Assembly (NCBI GenBank): GCA_016210115.1
Contig: JACQUW010000178.1
Span: 1-53,866 of the forward strand
Reading direction: 5' to 3'
Source: Deltaproteobacteria bacterium
Lineage (GTDB): Bacteria > Desulfobacterota > Binatia > UBA9968
DNA: 53,866 nucleotides
Within the stretch, counting starts at the first letter, position 1, and each line of letters opens with the position of its first letter. The notes beneath the pieces were generated by a model. The model saw only the letters and a list, made by a program, of their open reading frames with translations. It did not search any database and was not told the origin of the DNA. Shown one piece after another: positions 35,483-44,104 of the stretch. The position numbers were made by a program, and so were the translations under genes.

Positions 35483-36973
35483 CTATGACTCGATGGGATA
35501 ATTTGCGTGTCCCAGCTTGCGCGCCTGGTATCTTCCTCTTGGCTTGCCGACGATGTTCGCCTTCTGCTCGCGATCATTCCACTCCAGGGCCACCTCGCCT
35601 CTTAGAAACACCATGTAAGGCCAGCCCGTCACTTCCCATCCCTCAAACACAGACCAGCCGGCGGAGGTCAGGAGCATATTCGCCGTGATCTTCTGTTTCT
35701 TCTGCAGATCCACGAGCACGATGTCCGCGTCCGCGCCGACGCGCAAAACGCCCTTTTTGGGATAAAGCCCGAAGGCCTTCGCCGGTCCCTCGGAGCACAG
35801 CTCAACGCACCGGGTGAGGCTGATTCTTCCCTTGTTGACGCCTTCGCTCAGCATGGCGGGAAGGATCGCCTCCACGCGGGAAGAAAAGCCGCTGACGGTC
35901 TTCCACACGTCTCCTTTGACCTCCATCTTATCCCGCGGCACGCCGTGATTCACGTGGTCCGACCCCGTGCAATCGATTTCTCCCGCCGCCGCCGCTTTCC
36001 AGAGCTGGTCCATGGTCTCGCGGTCTCTGAGCGGCACGTTGATTTTGTAGACGTTGTGGTCGAGGGTGAAATAGACAAAGCCCGTCTCGCTGATGACTTT
36101 GACCCCTTCGCTTCGCGCGCGCAGGATCTCATCGATGGTTTCCCGCGTGGTCGTGTGAACGATATAGAGAGGGCAGTTCGTCACCTTTGCCAGATAAGCA
36201 TACTGGCGCACGTGCATCGCTTCGACAAAGTGCGGGCAACGCTCATCCCAGGCGGCGTTGTCTTTTCGCCCCTGTTTGAGGAGGCGCGCCTGCATGACGC
36301 GGATGATCTCCCAATTCTCCGGATGAATGCAGACGATGCACGGAGGGCCAAGCCGTCCGACGTGCTCCATCCCGATAAAGACCGTCCCGTCATCAAAGCC
36401 GTAGATACCGATCTTTCGCTGGGGCTCCCAGTGGCCCAGAGTTTCCTGTCCACGTTTCAGGTGAAGATAGTACTTGTACGAAGTTGCGCCGAACTCCTCG
36501 GCCAGGCGCGGAATCTCCTCTACCTGCGCATCGTTGGCTACAAGTGGCGTCAGAAAATAGTCCACCATCGAGTGCGTGTTCCCCAACTCCTGAAATATGG
36601 GGATCACCTGACTGAAGGGGACACTGTCTTCAGGATCTTTGAACTGCTTATAGCCCCGGCTGATGGTAGGGCTGGTTAGCATCATCCCCCAGGTCGTAAC
36701 GCCGCCCGCCAGAGCCGCCTTGGTTTCGGAGATAAAGTCATCCTCTAATGGCCGATGGATTCCCAGATGGGTCTCCGGGTCGACAACCCCGGGAAGAACA
36801 TAATTCCCCTTGGCATCGATTGTCTTTTTGGCCGGGAAGCCGCTAAGATCCGTCGCGATGGCGGCGATCTTTTCACCCTTGATCCCGACGCTTCCCTTGA
36901 TAATGTCGGGGGGAATCACAAGGTTCCCATTCTGGATGACAAGATCGAACTCCATAGGTTTTACATCACTCAT
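35483..36973 (-). CDS. Dihydroorotase/hydantoinase-like amidohydrolase, copy 2
   Basis: A 496-residue paralogue of the preceding entry, 30 bp away and on the same strand. It shares GVVDPETHLGIHRPLEDDFISETKA, TSYKYYLHLKRG with the modified-lysine position, IVCIHPENWEII, LYIVHTTTRETIDEI and CTGSDHVNHGVPRDKMEVKGDVWKTVSGFSSRVEA. As in copy 1 the first histidine of the strand-1 HxH is Glu (Glu67). Because both copies keep the same change it is a family trait, not a sequencing slip. The two proteins may form a heteromeric enzyme or have split substrate ranges. Confidence 0.85.
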   Translation of the reverse strand: MSDVKPMEFDLVIQNGNLVIPPDIIKGSVGIKGEKIAAIATDLSGFPAKKTIDAKGNYVLPGVVDPETHLGIHRPLEDDFISETKAALAGGVTTWGMMLTSPTISRGYKQFKDPEDSVPFSQVIPIFQELGNTHSMVDYFLTPLVANDAQVEEIPRLAEEFGATSYKYYLHLKRGQETLGHWEPQRKIGIYGFDDGTVFIGMEHVGRLGPPCIVCIHPENWEIIRVMQARLLKQGRKDNAAWDERCPHFVEAMHVRQYAYLAKVTNCPLYIVHTTTRETIDEILRARSEGVKVISETGFVYFTLDHNVYKINVPLRDRETMDQLWKAAAAGEIDCTGSDHVNHGVPRDKMEVKGDVWKTVSGFSSRVEAILPAMLSEGVNKGRISLTRCVELCSEGPAKAFGLYPKKGVLRVGADADIVLVDLQKKQKITANMLLTSAGWSVFEGWEVTGWPYMVFLRGEVALEWNDREQKANIVGKPRGRYQARKLGHANYPIES

Positions 36974-37089
36974 AACGCCTCTTTCCTTTCTATGAATGGC
37001 TCTAGTGTGTGTGAATGGCTCTGCTGCCGTAGGTTGTAGAACTCATCTGAGCTACAACGAAACCTTCGCTTTGTCAATTTCCAAAAGCA

Positions 37090-38547
37090 TCAAGAACGGC
37101 TGCGATCCCTAAATGCCTTCTGATAAAGTCGCCGGACTGTCCGCTCGGCAGGATCCGATCGTCTCTGAAGCTGGTTGTAAAACTGCTTCATTCTCTTACT
37201 GATCGGCTTGACGCGCTCCACCAGCGTATCTTCGTCCACTTTTGTCAAACGTCCCTCTTCGACTACAACTTCTCCATCCACCAGAACCGTATCGACCGAA
37301 CCGCCCCCTTCGCAAAAGACCAATTGGTGAATGATGTTATTGAGCGGGAAAAGCGGCAGTTGCGATTTTAGGATTATGAGATCGGCCCGGCGCCCTTTTT
37401 TTATTTTCCCGATTTTGCCCCTCCATGCCGGAATGGCATTTGCGCCGTTGGCGGTTCCCATCCGAAGCGCCTCTTGGGCTGTGACCCATTCCTCGCTCCG
37501 CTCCGATGTCAGCCGCGACAGAAACGCGGCCAGTCGCATCTGATCGAAAATCGAATAGGTGTCGCTGGTATCTCCCCCGTCGGTTCCCAGCGCTACATTG
37601 ACCCCATGTTTCCTCATCTTGATCACAGGAGCCACTCCGCTGCCGAGCTTGAGATTGCTGGCGGGATTGTGAACGATGCTCGCGCCGGAGGTCGCCATGA
37701 GATCCAGTTCCTCCTCGCGCAACCAGACGCCATGGGCCGCTGAAAGCCGATCGGACAGAAAACCGAGCCTCCTTAGATGCCCAACCAAACTTCCTCGATA
37801 CAACTTTCGCGCGGCCCAGAATTGCAGTCTCGTCTCCAAGAGATGGGTGTGAATTCCCAGGTCGTGCTGCGCCGCAAGCCGGCTCACCTCTCGCAAGAGG
37901 CCGTCGCTGCAGTTTTGAGGCGAAGAGGGAGCGATCATAAGGCGAGACGTGCCGGATGAGTTTTTGACATACTCGAGCACTTCCAGGAACTCCTCGCGCC
38001 AGGGTTCCTCGATTCTCGCGTCCGACGATTTCGCGCCAGAACGGGAGGAGATGAGTTGAATGAAATCCTGATCGCGCAGCGAGGCTGCGAGCGCGCCTCG
38101 AATGCCGGTTTTTGCGAACGCGCCGAGAATGGCCTTCATCTTCGCAACGCTAAGTCCCGGACGGGTAGAAAAGTGATCGACGACCGCAGTCACGCCATGT
38201 TTGAGCATTTCGCCGCAGGCGAGCTCGGCCGCCGCGCCGATCTCTTCCGCGGTCAGATGCGCCATTTCTTCGGTGCGAGCCCGGTAGCCGCGCCAGGTTT
38301 CCATCCGGACGTTATCTCGCATGCTCCTTTGCAAGATCTCGGTCAAATGGGAATGGGCGTTCACCAGACCTGGAAGCACAATTCTTCCTGTGCAGTCGAT
38401 TCGCCTGTCGATCGAGAAATGCTCGAGATGGATTCGCTTTCCCAGGGCGGCAATGACACCCCGATCAATCACGAGCTGCTGCCCTTCCAGAAGCGGCTTC
38501 TCCTCTTCCGCCGTTACCACAAGCGCGTTGTCGCAGAGAATCGCCAT
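37090..38547 (-). CDS. Amidohydrolase of the chlorohydrolase/deaminase (ATZ/TRZ, MtaD) type
   Basis: A 485-residue amidohydrolase with a complete mononuclear metal site, unlike the two neighbours: GLVNAHSHLTE carries the HxH pair, GIHTHLLETRLQ the third histidine, and VALGTDGGDTSD the Asp. LSAAHGVWLREEELDLMATSGASIVHNPASNLKLGSG is the usual block of this family, which includes 5'-methylthioadenosine/S-adenosylhomocysteine deaminase and triazine hydrolases. Intact catalytic residues support hydrolytic deamination or dechlorination of a heterocycle. It lies between the tandem amidohydrolases and the second NMT1-type binding protein, all on the same strand. Confidence 0.88.
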   Translation of the reverse strand: MAILCDNALVVTAEEEKPLLEGQQLVIDRGVIAALGKRIHLEHFSIDRRIDCTGRIVLPGLVNAHSHLTEILQRSMRDNVRMETWRGYRARTEEMAHLTAEEIGAAAELACGEMLKHGVTAVVDHFSTRPGLSVAKMKAILGAFAKTGIRGALAASLRDQDFIQLISSRSGAKSSDARIEEPWREEFLEVLEYVKNSSGTSRLMIAPSSPQNCSDGLLREVSRLAAQHDLGIHTHLLETRLQFWAARKLYRGSLVGHLRRLGFLSDRLSAAHGVWLREEELDLMATSGASIVHNPASNLKLGSGVAPVIKMRKHGVNVALGTDGGDTSDTYSIFDQMRLAAFLSRLTSERSEEWVTAQEALRMGTANGANAIPAWRGKIGKIKKGRRADLIILKSQLPLFPLNNIIHQLVFCEGGGSVDTVLVDGEVVVEEGRLTKVDEDTLVERVKPISKRMKQFYNQLQRRSDPAERTVRRLYQKAFRDRSRS

Positions 38548-38597
38548 TTCATTGCCTGCAGAGGAAAACTATCTCGTCCGGGGCCGCTCGGTTATGA

Positions 38598-39608
38598 CTA
38601 CCGCTTGTAGAGGCCATCGATAAATCCGCTCTGATCCAGTTCCCTGATGAAGCGCAGGTCGACCAGGTCTTCGGGCTTGACTGTTTTTGCCTTCGAGTCC
38701 TTTTCGGCCACGGAATTCAGAACCGTCCTGATTCCCTCAAGCGTCGGATACTGTTTGCGCGGAAGCTGCTCTTCGCTGACGTAGCGGTCATAGCTCTTCT
38801 CCGTGCTCTCCCTATCCTTCGATTGACCAAGGTACTTCGTCATCACTCTTATCCCCGTTTCACGATCGGTTTTGATCCGATGGACAGCCTCAACGTGGGA
38901 TCTCAGATATCTCTTTACGATATCGGGGTTTTCCCGGATAAACCTCCGCGTTGTCACCGGCGCCGTGTGCTGAAAGGCAAGGCCCTGGGTAGAGACATCG
39001 GCAAGCAGGGTCAAACCGCTCTTGAGCGCCATCAGCATAGTCGGAGGTGGAAGGACCGTCGCCTGAATTCGCCCCGCCCCGAGAGCCGCCAAACGGTCTG
39101 TAGTGCTCCCGAGCTGGATGATGGTCACGTCTTTTTCCGGGACAAGCCCAAGCTTCTGAAGAGCAAAACGCGCGACAAAATCCGATGCTGAACCGAAGCG
39201 GCTGATGGCTAGAGTGCCTCCTTTTAGTTGCTCGGCGGTTTTGATCTCAGAGCGGCTAAGCAACCACCAGTCGAGAGTCACTGTGCCTCCGGCAATGAAG
39301 ACCACGTCCGAGCCCCCGAGATGGGCATTCACGGTCTCAGGACCGGCATTTTGAGAGATCGCGGTATAACCGGATACCAACGCCATGAGCGCCGGCGTCC
39401 CTCCGGTAAAATAGACAAGCTGCGCGTCCAGTCCGTTGCGGGCGAAGATTCCGGTTTCCTTCGCCACCCAACTGGGAAGCTGATTGATGCTGATCGCGCT
39501 GTATCCCACGGTAAGCTTGGTGAGCTTTTGACCGGAGACCGGAAGAGGAAAAATGAGCCCTAAGGAACCTAGGAGAACCAGGAACGTTACCGCCTCTCGC
39601 GTTGACAT
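38598..39608 (-). CDS. ABC transporter substrate-binding protein, NMT1/SsuA type
   Basis: A protein of 336 residues with signal peptide REAVTFLVLLGSLGLIFPLPVSG. The core KLTVGYSAISINQLPSWVAKETGIFARNGLDAQLVYFTGGTPALMALVSGYTAI and GGTLAISRFGSASDFVARFALQKLGL are typical of NMT1-like binding proteins. The C-terminus DLRFIRELDQSGFIDGLYKR matches the protein at 32971. The ATG at 39608 follows GGGG at nine bases; the upstream in-frame extension lacks a ribosome site and would bury the signal peptide. It begins the minus-strand run of amidohydrolase genes, 50 bp before the first of them. Confidence 0.9.
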   Translation of the reverse strand: MSTREAVTFLVLLGSLGLIFPLPVSGQKLTKLTVGYSAISINQLPSWVAKETGIFARNGLDAQLVYFTGGTPALMALVSGYTAISQNAGPETVNAHLGGSDVVFIAGGTVTLDWWLLSRSEIKTAEQLKGGTLAISRFGSASDFVARFALQKLGLVPEKDVTIIQLGSTTDRLAALGAGRIQATVLPPPTMLMALKSGLTLLADVSTQGLAFQHTAPVTTRRFIRENPDIVKRYLRSHVEAVHRIKTDRETGIRVMTKYLGQSKDRESTEKSYDRYVSEEQLPRKQYPTLEGIRTVLNSVAEKDSKAKTVKPEDLVDLRFIRELDQSGFIDGLYKR

Positions 39609-39882
39609 CGGAAAATACCCCTTTCCGTGTGTTCTTGTTGTGGTTTTCCGCGACACAACTCTCGACTCAGCAGCGACAAGTTGGCGCCTCGATCTTTCTA
39701 TACAAGTCGGCTTTTTGTCAATGAAGAAATTAGAAATAGTTGCGGGCGTTTTCACGGCCTCATAGCACCTGCCAGTGTATAAGACAGGAGTTCGCGATGC
39801 GAACACCGGCTTGTTCGAGGGAGAATTCAAAGTGGCTTGGCAAATGCTGTGAGTACGCCGCAACACCTGGATAGAGCGGGAG

Positions 39883-41868
39883 TTAAAATCGCATTTCGAG
39901 CGTCAGGCTGCGGATCTTGCCGTTATCCAGCCGATCTTTATCTTGCACGATGAGCGTCCATGTCCCCTGTGGTTTCTTCCCGTTGAACGCGGCGAGGGCT
40001 GGGGCGCTGACCTCGTCGTAGGTTTTCTTAATGTTATCCGTACCCCCACCGTCACGGTTGTGAAGCACTACAGGAGCCACGCCGATACCTGCTGGGGGCG
40101 CGATGGTAACCACCAGATCCCCAATGTAGGTATGCTCAATATCCACCCCGATCCGCAGCGATTTCAGCGGCTTTGTATCCGCCACCTCCAGAGCGAGTTT
40201 TGATGTTTTGAAATCTCTGATCCGCACGTCTCTTACGACCGTGCGGATATCGACCTGATCCGGTTGAGCAGGTAACGCCAATTCCAGCGCTTTTTTGGCG
40301 TTCACGCGGCCATAGCCATAAAGCGGGCTATGGCCATCAGCGCCGTAATTGCCGCCGGCCGTGTCGATTCTATCGCAGGAGCGTTTAATAACGTCCTTCA
40401 CTTCGTCCCATCGAGAATTTGGATTATGGGACAGAATCAACGCGGCAACACCAGCCACACCTGGGGCTGCGCTCGAGGTGCCGCCGAAGCTGTTCGTATA
40501 ATTGCCTCCGGCGTCGCCTTCGGCTCCCGAGCCGGGATTATACCCCACCGGCCCAGAGCGGTCGGTCGTCCAGATTCCTGGAGTCTTAGACGGGAAATAA
40601 TTGTTACTGGGAAAAGCACACCAAACGGCTTTGCCGTGATCGCTGTACGGGCTCTTTTTTTCGACGTCGTTGCACGCGGCCACAGCGATCACTTTCTCAT
40701 AGCTGGCGTAGCCATCGTTATCGACGCTCTCGTTGCCGTTCCCAGCCGCAAAGATTACAACGCACCCTTTTCCATTGCGCCCATTTCTAATCACCCAGTC
40801 GATCGCGAGCCGGGTGCTATCCGGCAGCGGAACCTTTTGGTTGTGCAGCGGATCCCCAGGATCGGTAAAATCCCCATCCTCAGGACCCCAGCTACACGAA
40901 ATCACGTCGGCGCCGTTCTGCGCCGCCCAGATGAAGGCATCAGCCTCAGCCTGTGAACCAAGTCCGGACGCGAGGCGGATCGGGAGGAGCCTGGCTCTGG
41001 GCGCAGCGCCTGAAGCGCCAAAACTCCCGTCCGCACACGCCACGCCGGCGCACGCCGTCCCGTGATTGTCGCCATTCCCCGGGCGTGGGTTGTTGTTGCG
41101 GCGCGTCACATCACGCGGGGCAACGATTTTCCCTGAGGACCGGAACTCCTCATGATCGAGATCTACTCCATCATCTATGACTGCGATAATCGTTCCCGAG
41201 CCGTCGCTCAGCCCCCAAGCGGCCTCCACGTTGGCGTGGGCATCGATTACCTGGCCATTGAGAGTCGTCCTTTTGAGGTGCCATTGCTGAGCGAAGGCAC
41301 GGCGGCGCACCTGACGGATCAGCTCAGGATGGCAAAATTCAACCGCAGGCTCTTTCAAAAGGTTTCCGACTATATTGAAGATCGCTAAACCTGCTCCCTC
41401 GGAAGCGCCCACGAAATAGGCATTGCGCGCGTACTCGATCTCGCGCTTTATGCTCAGACCGTAAGCCTTGAGAAGCTTCTGACAAGCGCTGGGTTTCTGG
41501 TCGTCGTCAAATTTAACAAAGGCGTTCTCCGTGTAGAGGACGGGAGCGTTGGAGGCCGGATCGGAAAGGACGCGCCCGGCGAAGCGGATATCGGGTTCGC
41601 GTTTCAGCACGGCCCGTGCCCGATCGCGAAGCGCTCGTCTTCTGCGCGGCACGCGAGCGCGCAGGATTTCTACGCCGGCCTCGCGGAACCGCGCCACAAG
41701 CGTGAATTCGCTGAGCGCGCGCCGGCTGGCTGCTGACACAGCGCTGACGCTGAAGGGCACATCTTCCAGCAAGGTTTTCCGGGTCTGTGTCCTAACCGCT
41801 ATCAGATCATCGCTGATAACGAGCGAATACCGTCTCCCTTTCCTGCCCCCGTATTGAACCGTGAACAT
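39883..41868 (-). CDS. Subtilisin-like serine peptidase with C-terminal P domain
   Basis: A 661-residue S8 peptidase. The catalytic triad is complete: Asp in IIAVIDDGVDLDHEEF, His in GNGDNHGTACAGVACADG and Ser in FGGTSSAAPGVAGVAAL. The oxyanion Asn is in VIFAAGNGNES. Residues 1-215 form an N-terminal region with a propeptide-like part (NAFVKFDDDQKPSACQKLLKAYGLSIKREIEYARNAYFV). The last 110 residues form a proprotein-convertase P domain (LKSLRIGVDIEHTYIGDLVVTIAPPAG to QGTWTLIVQDKDRLDNGKIRSLTLEM). No signal peptide is visible. AAGGAGGG lies nine bases before the ATG. It is divergent from a free-standing protein that resembles its N-terminal region. Confidence 0.92.
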   Translation of the reverse strand: MFTVQYGGRKGRRYSLVISDDLIAVRTQTRKTLLEDVPFSVSAVSAASRRALSEFTLVARFREAGVEILRARVPRRRRALRDRARAVLKREPDIRFAGRVLSDPASNAPVLYTENAFVKFDDDQKPSACQKLLKAYGLSIKREIEYARNAYFVGASEGAGLAIFNIVGNLLKEPAVEFCHPELIRQVRRRAFAQQWHLKRTTLNGQVIDAHANVEAAWGLSDGSGTIIAVIDDGVDLDHEEFRSSGKIVAPRDVTRRNNNPRPGNGDNHGTACAGVACADGSFGASGAAPRARLLPIRLASGLGSQAEADAFIWAAQNGADVISCSWGPEDGDFTDPGDPLHNQKVPLPDSTRLAIDWVIRNGRNGKGCVVIFAAGNGNESVDNDGYASYEKVIAVAACNDVEKKSPYSDHGKAVWCAFPSNNYFPSKTPGIWTTDRSGPVGYNPGSGAEGDAGGNYTNSFGGTSSAAPGVAGVAALILSHNPNSRWDEVKDVIKRSCDRIDTAGGNYGADGHSPLYGYGRVNAKKALELALPAQPDQVDIRTVVRDVRIRDFKTSKLALEVADTKPLKSLRIGVDIEHTYIGDLVVTIAPPAGIGVAPVVLHNRDGGGTDNIKKTYDEVSAPALAAFNGKKPQGTWTLIVQDKDRLDNGKIRSLTLEMRF

Positions 41869-41934
41869 GATCTGCGGCCCTCCTTTGCAACTGTTGTTGG
41901 CTCACGCCCATTTGTGCGCTATACGTGAAAGCAG

Positions 41935-42444
41935 ATGGTCAAAAAACATCTCTTTTGTCAATACCCGGAACGGGTTTCCACGGGTCCAGCGCTTCCAATC
42001 TCTGTTTACGTATGCCTGCCGGGCTATTACGCTGTGCACAACCGTCCGGCGGCCGCTCCGGCCTCCGGGGCTATCTTCCTTCTTAACGACGGTGCAATTG
42101 CGGTTTTTCAAGGCGAGCCCGATACGGAAAGTTCTTCCGCTGCCGGCAGTCTCAGCCCGGTTTACAGGCTGCATCCCGGCGGGCCGCTCGCTGTTCCCAC
42201 GGGGCTGGTCCTTGTGCGCTTTGCTGCGGGAGTGGTGGCCGAAACCCGGCGCGAGCAGCTCGCGCAAGCCGGCTACGAAAATGTGGAAAGCCTGGTTTAT
42301 GCGCCCCAGGCGGTATGGACCCGCGCCCGCTCGGGCGACATAGCGGCGGCGTTAAATGGAATCCCCGCGCTCCAAGCCTTGGCTGACATTGAGAACGTCG
42401 AACCGCAAATGCTCATGCAGCGCGTCAGGCGGAAAATGGCATGA
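41935..42444 (+). CDS. Free-standing homologue of the subtilase N-terminal/propeptide region
   Basis: A protein of up to 169 residues without a catalytic domain. By eye its C-terminal 90 residues (GGPLAVPTGLVLVRFAAGVVAETRREQLAQAG to NVEPQMLMQRVRRKMA) align with the prodomain-like part of the divergent subtilase. Shared features include the VRF/VKF strand, a helix of similar spacing, the Y-A-x-x-A/Y strand and the final PEL/PQM-x-x-Q-x-R-R. IFLLNDGAIAVFQGE earlier on parallels YSLVISDDLIAVRTQ at the subtilase start. Propeptides of this class can act as folding helpers and tight inhibitors in trans, so an inhibitor or chaperone role is inferred. The start is uncertain, with only a weak ribosome site. 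Confidence 0.65.
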   Translation: MVKKHLFCQYPERVSTGPALPISVYVCLPGYYAVHNRPAAAPASGAIFLLNDGAIAVFQGEPDTESSSAAGSLSPVYRLHPGGPLAVPTGLVLVRFAAGVVAETRREQLAQAGYENVESLVYAPQAVWTRARSGDIAAALNGIPALQALADIENVEPQMLMQRVRRKMA

Positions 42445-42586
42445 CGTGCGGCAGGCGCAAAGCCATGATGAAAAAATCGGACGGATCGACCTTAAATATT
42501 AGCCGATCATTTTGCAAACGGAAGGCCGGTCGTATGTAAAACCGGCGCGGGGTCTTCACGCCGCAACACATTAGGAAGGACAGAGG

Positions 42587-44095
42587 ATGGCTAAACCAAA
42601 TCTCTACGGCAAAGTCAGTGCCGGCGAGTTCTACCGCAAAGCAGGCGCCCGCCTGACGGAGGAAGCTGACGCGTCTCAAAGACTTCACAAGGTAGGGACG
42701 CCGGAAAGAATCGCACCCCTGCTGAAGGCCTACCATATGTTCGACAAGGCGCATGTTGTCATGCTTGCGGAGGAGACGCTGATCCCGATGGAAGACGCCG
42801 CAACGATACTGCGGGCGATACGGGCAATGGAAGCCGAGGGATGGGAACGACTCAGGGCCGAGGGAGGCCACGGGCTGTTTTCCGGAGAAGCTTACCTGAT
42901 TGAAAAGCTCGGTGAAGAGATCGGAGGGAAAATCCATCTCGGGCGCAGTTCTGGCGATCTCAACTCGGTTTCGGCCCGAATCGGGCTGAGAGAAAAGTTG
43001 CTGGGTGTCATGGAGGCGGAGCTTAAGACCCGGGAAGCTTACCTCAATCTGGCCGAACAGCACCTGGAGACCGTGCTGCCGACCTACACGATGCTTCAGC
43101 AAGCGCAGATCGGCACGTTCGCGCACTATTTGGTAGCTTGGACCTTGCCCCTGGAACGCGATTTTCTACGACTCAAAGGAGCGTATGAGCGGACGAATGT
43201 CAGCTCCGCGGGGGCGGGGATAGGAACGGGATCGGATTTTCCCCTGAATCGTGAGAGGACTGCGGAGTTGCTCGGCTTTGACGGGGTTTGCGAGAACGTC
43301 AGAGACGCCAATGCGGGAAGAGATTTTATCCTCGAAGCCCTAAGCGCGATCACGATCCTAACGGTGAACCTCGGCTGGGCGACCGACACAATCTTTCTCT
43401 TCGCCTCGAACGAATTCAATTTTGTCGAGATGGCGGATCGTTATTGCGGAACGAGCAGCATCATGCCGCAAAAAAAGAATCCTCATTCGCTAATGGCCGT
43501 ATCTGAGACCGCGAGCCAGTTGAGCGGTGCTCTGTCTACCACCTTGATGAACGCGAGAAGTATCTCCGGTTCCGTCAAGCCAGTTCTGCAGCACTTTGAT
43601 GCGACCGTCGACGCGCTCAATCTGTGGGCCGGAATCATCTCCACACTTAACGTCAACAAGGACGCGATGCGCGAAAAGACGCTCGAATTCTGGGCGCTTG
43701 CGACTGACCTTGCGGGAGCCATGGTAAGGGAAAAGAACCTCCCCTGGAGAACCGCGCACCAGATCACCGCCATTCTCGTGAGAATCGCTCTGACCCAAGG
43801 GAAGAAGCCTGCCGAGATCGACAGCGCTTTTTTGGACCTGGCGGCGCGCGAGTATCTCGGACGTCCCATTGACCTCGGCGACGAAACAATTCGCCAGGTC
43901 TTGGACCCTCTAAGGGCCGTTAAAGCGCGGACCTTGATGGGCGGCACCGCTCCGTCCGAGGTGCAAAGACAAATCCACCGTTGTTACGAGGTCTTGCGAA
44001 AACACAAAGAAGCGCTGCAGCGGATGATGAGATCGTTGGAAGAGGCAGAGACGAAGTTGGAGAACGCCATCGACGCCATTCTGGGCGAGGCCTGA
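42587..44095 (+). CDS. Argininosuccinate lyase-superfamily enzyme
   Basis: A 502-residue member of the aspartase/fumarase superfamily, which performs C-N or C-O beta-elimination yielding fumarate or similar products. The superfamily signature is GTSSIMPQKKNPHSL near residue 290. The other active-site blocks are HLGRSSGDLNSVSARI and TYTMLQQAQIGTFAHYLVAW, the latter with Gln-Ala-Gln in place of the usual T-H-x-Q/Q-P. The N-terminus lacks the LWGGRF typical of ArgH. A catabolic lyase related to argininosuccinate or EDDS lyase is as likely as arginine biosynthesis. The gene is 12 bp upstream of a binding-protein gene, which supports breakdown of an imported compound. Confidence 0.82.
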   Translation: MAKPNLYGKVSAGEFYRKAGARLTEEADASQRLHKVGTPERIAPLLKAYHMFDKAHVVMLAEETLIPMEDAATILRAIRAMEAEGWERLRAEGGHGLFSGEAYLIEKLGEEIGGKIHLGRSSGDLNSVSARIGLREKLLGVMEAELKTREAYLNLAEQHLETVLPTYTMLQQAQIGTFAHYLVAWTLPLERDFLRLKGAYERTNVSSAGAGIGTGSDFPLNRERTAELLGFDGVCENVRDANAGRDFILEALSAITILTVNLGWATDTIFLFASNEFNFVEMADRYCGTSSIMPQKKNPHSLMAVSETASQLSGALSTTLMNARSISGSVKPVLQHFDATVDALNLWAGIISTLNVNKDAMREKTLEFWALATDLAGAMVREKNLPWRTAHQITAILVRIALTQGKKPAEIDSAFLDLAAREYLGRPIDLGDETIRQVLDPLRAVKARTLMGGTAPSEVQRQIHRCYEVLRKHKEALQRMMRSLEEAETKLENAIDAILGEA

Positions 44096-44104
44096 AGGAG
44101 GCGA

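Noticed and set aside
36181..36453. Minus-strand frame inside the second amidohydrolase
   Set aside because: It is another frame of the same strand within a well-conserved gene.
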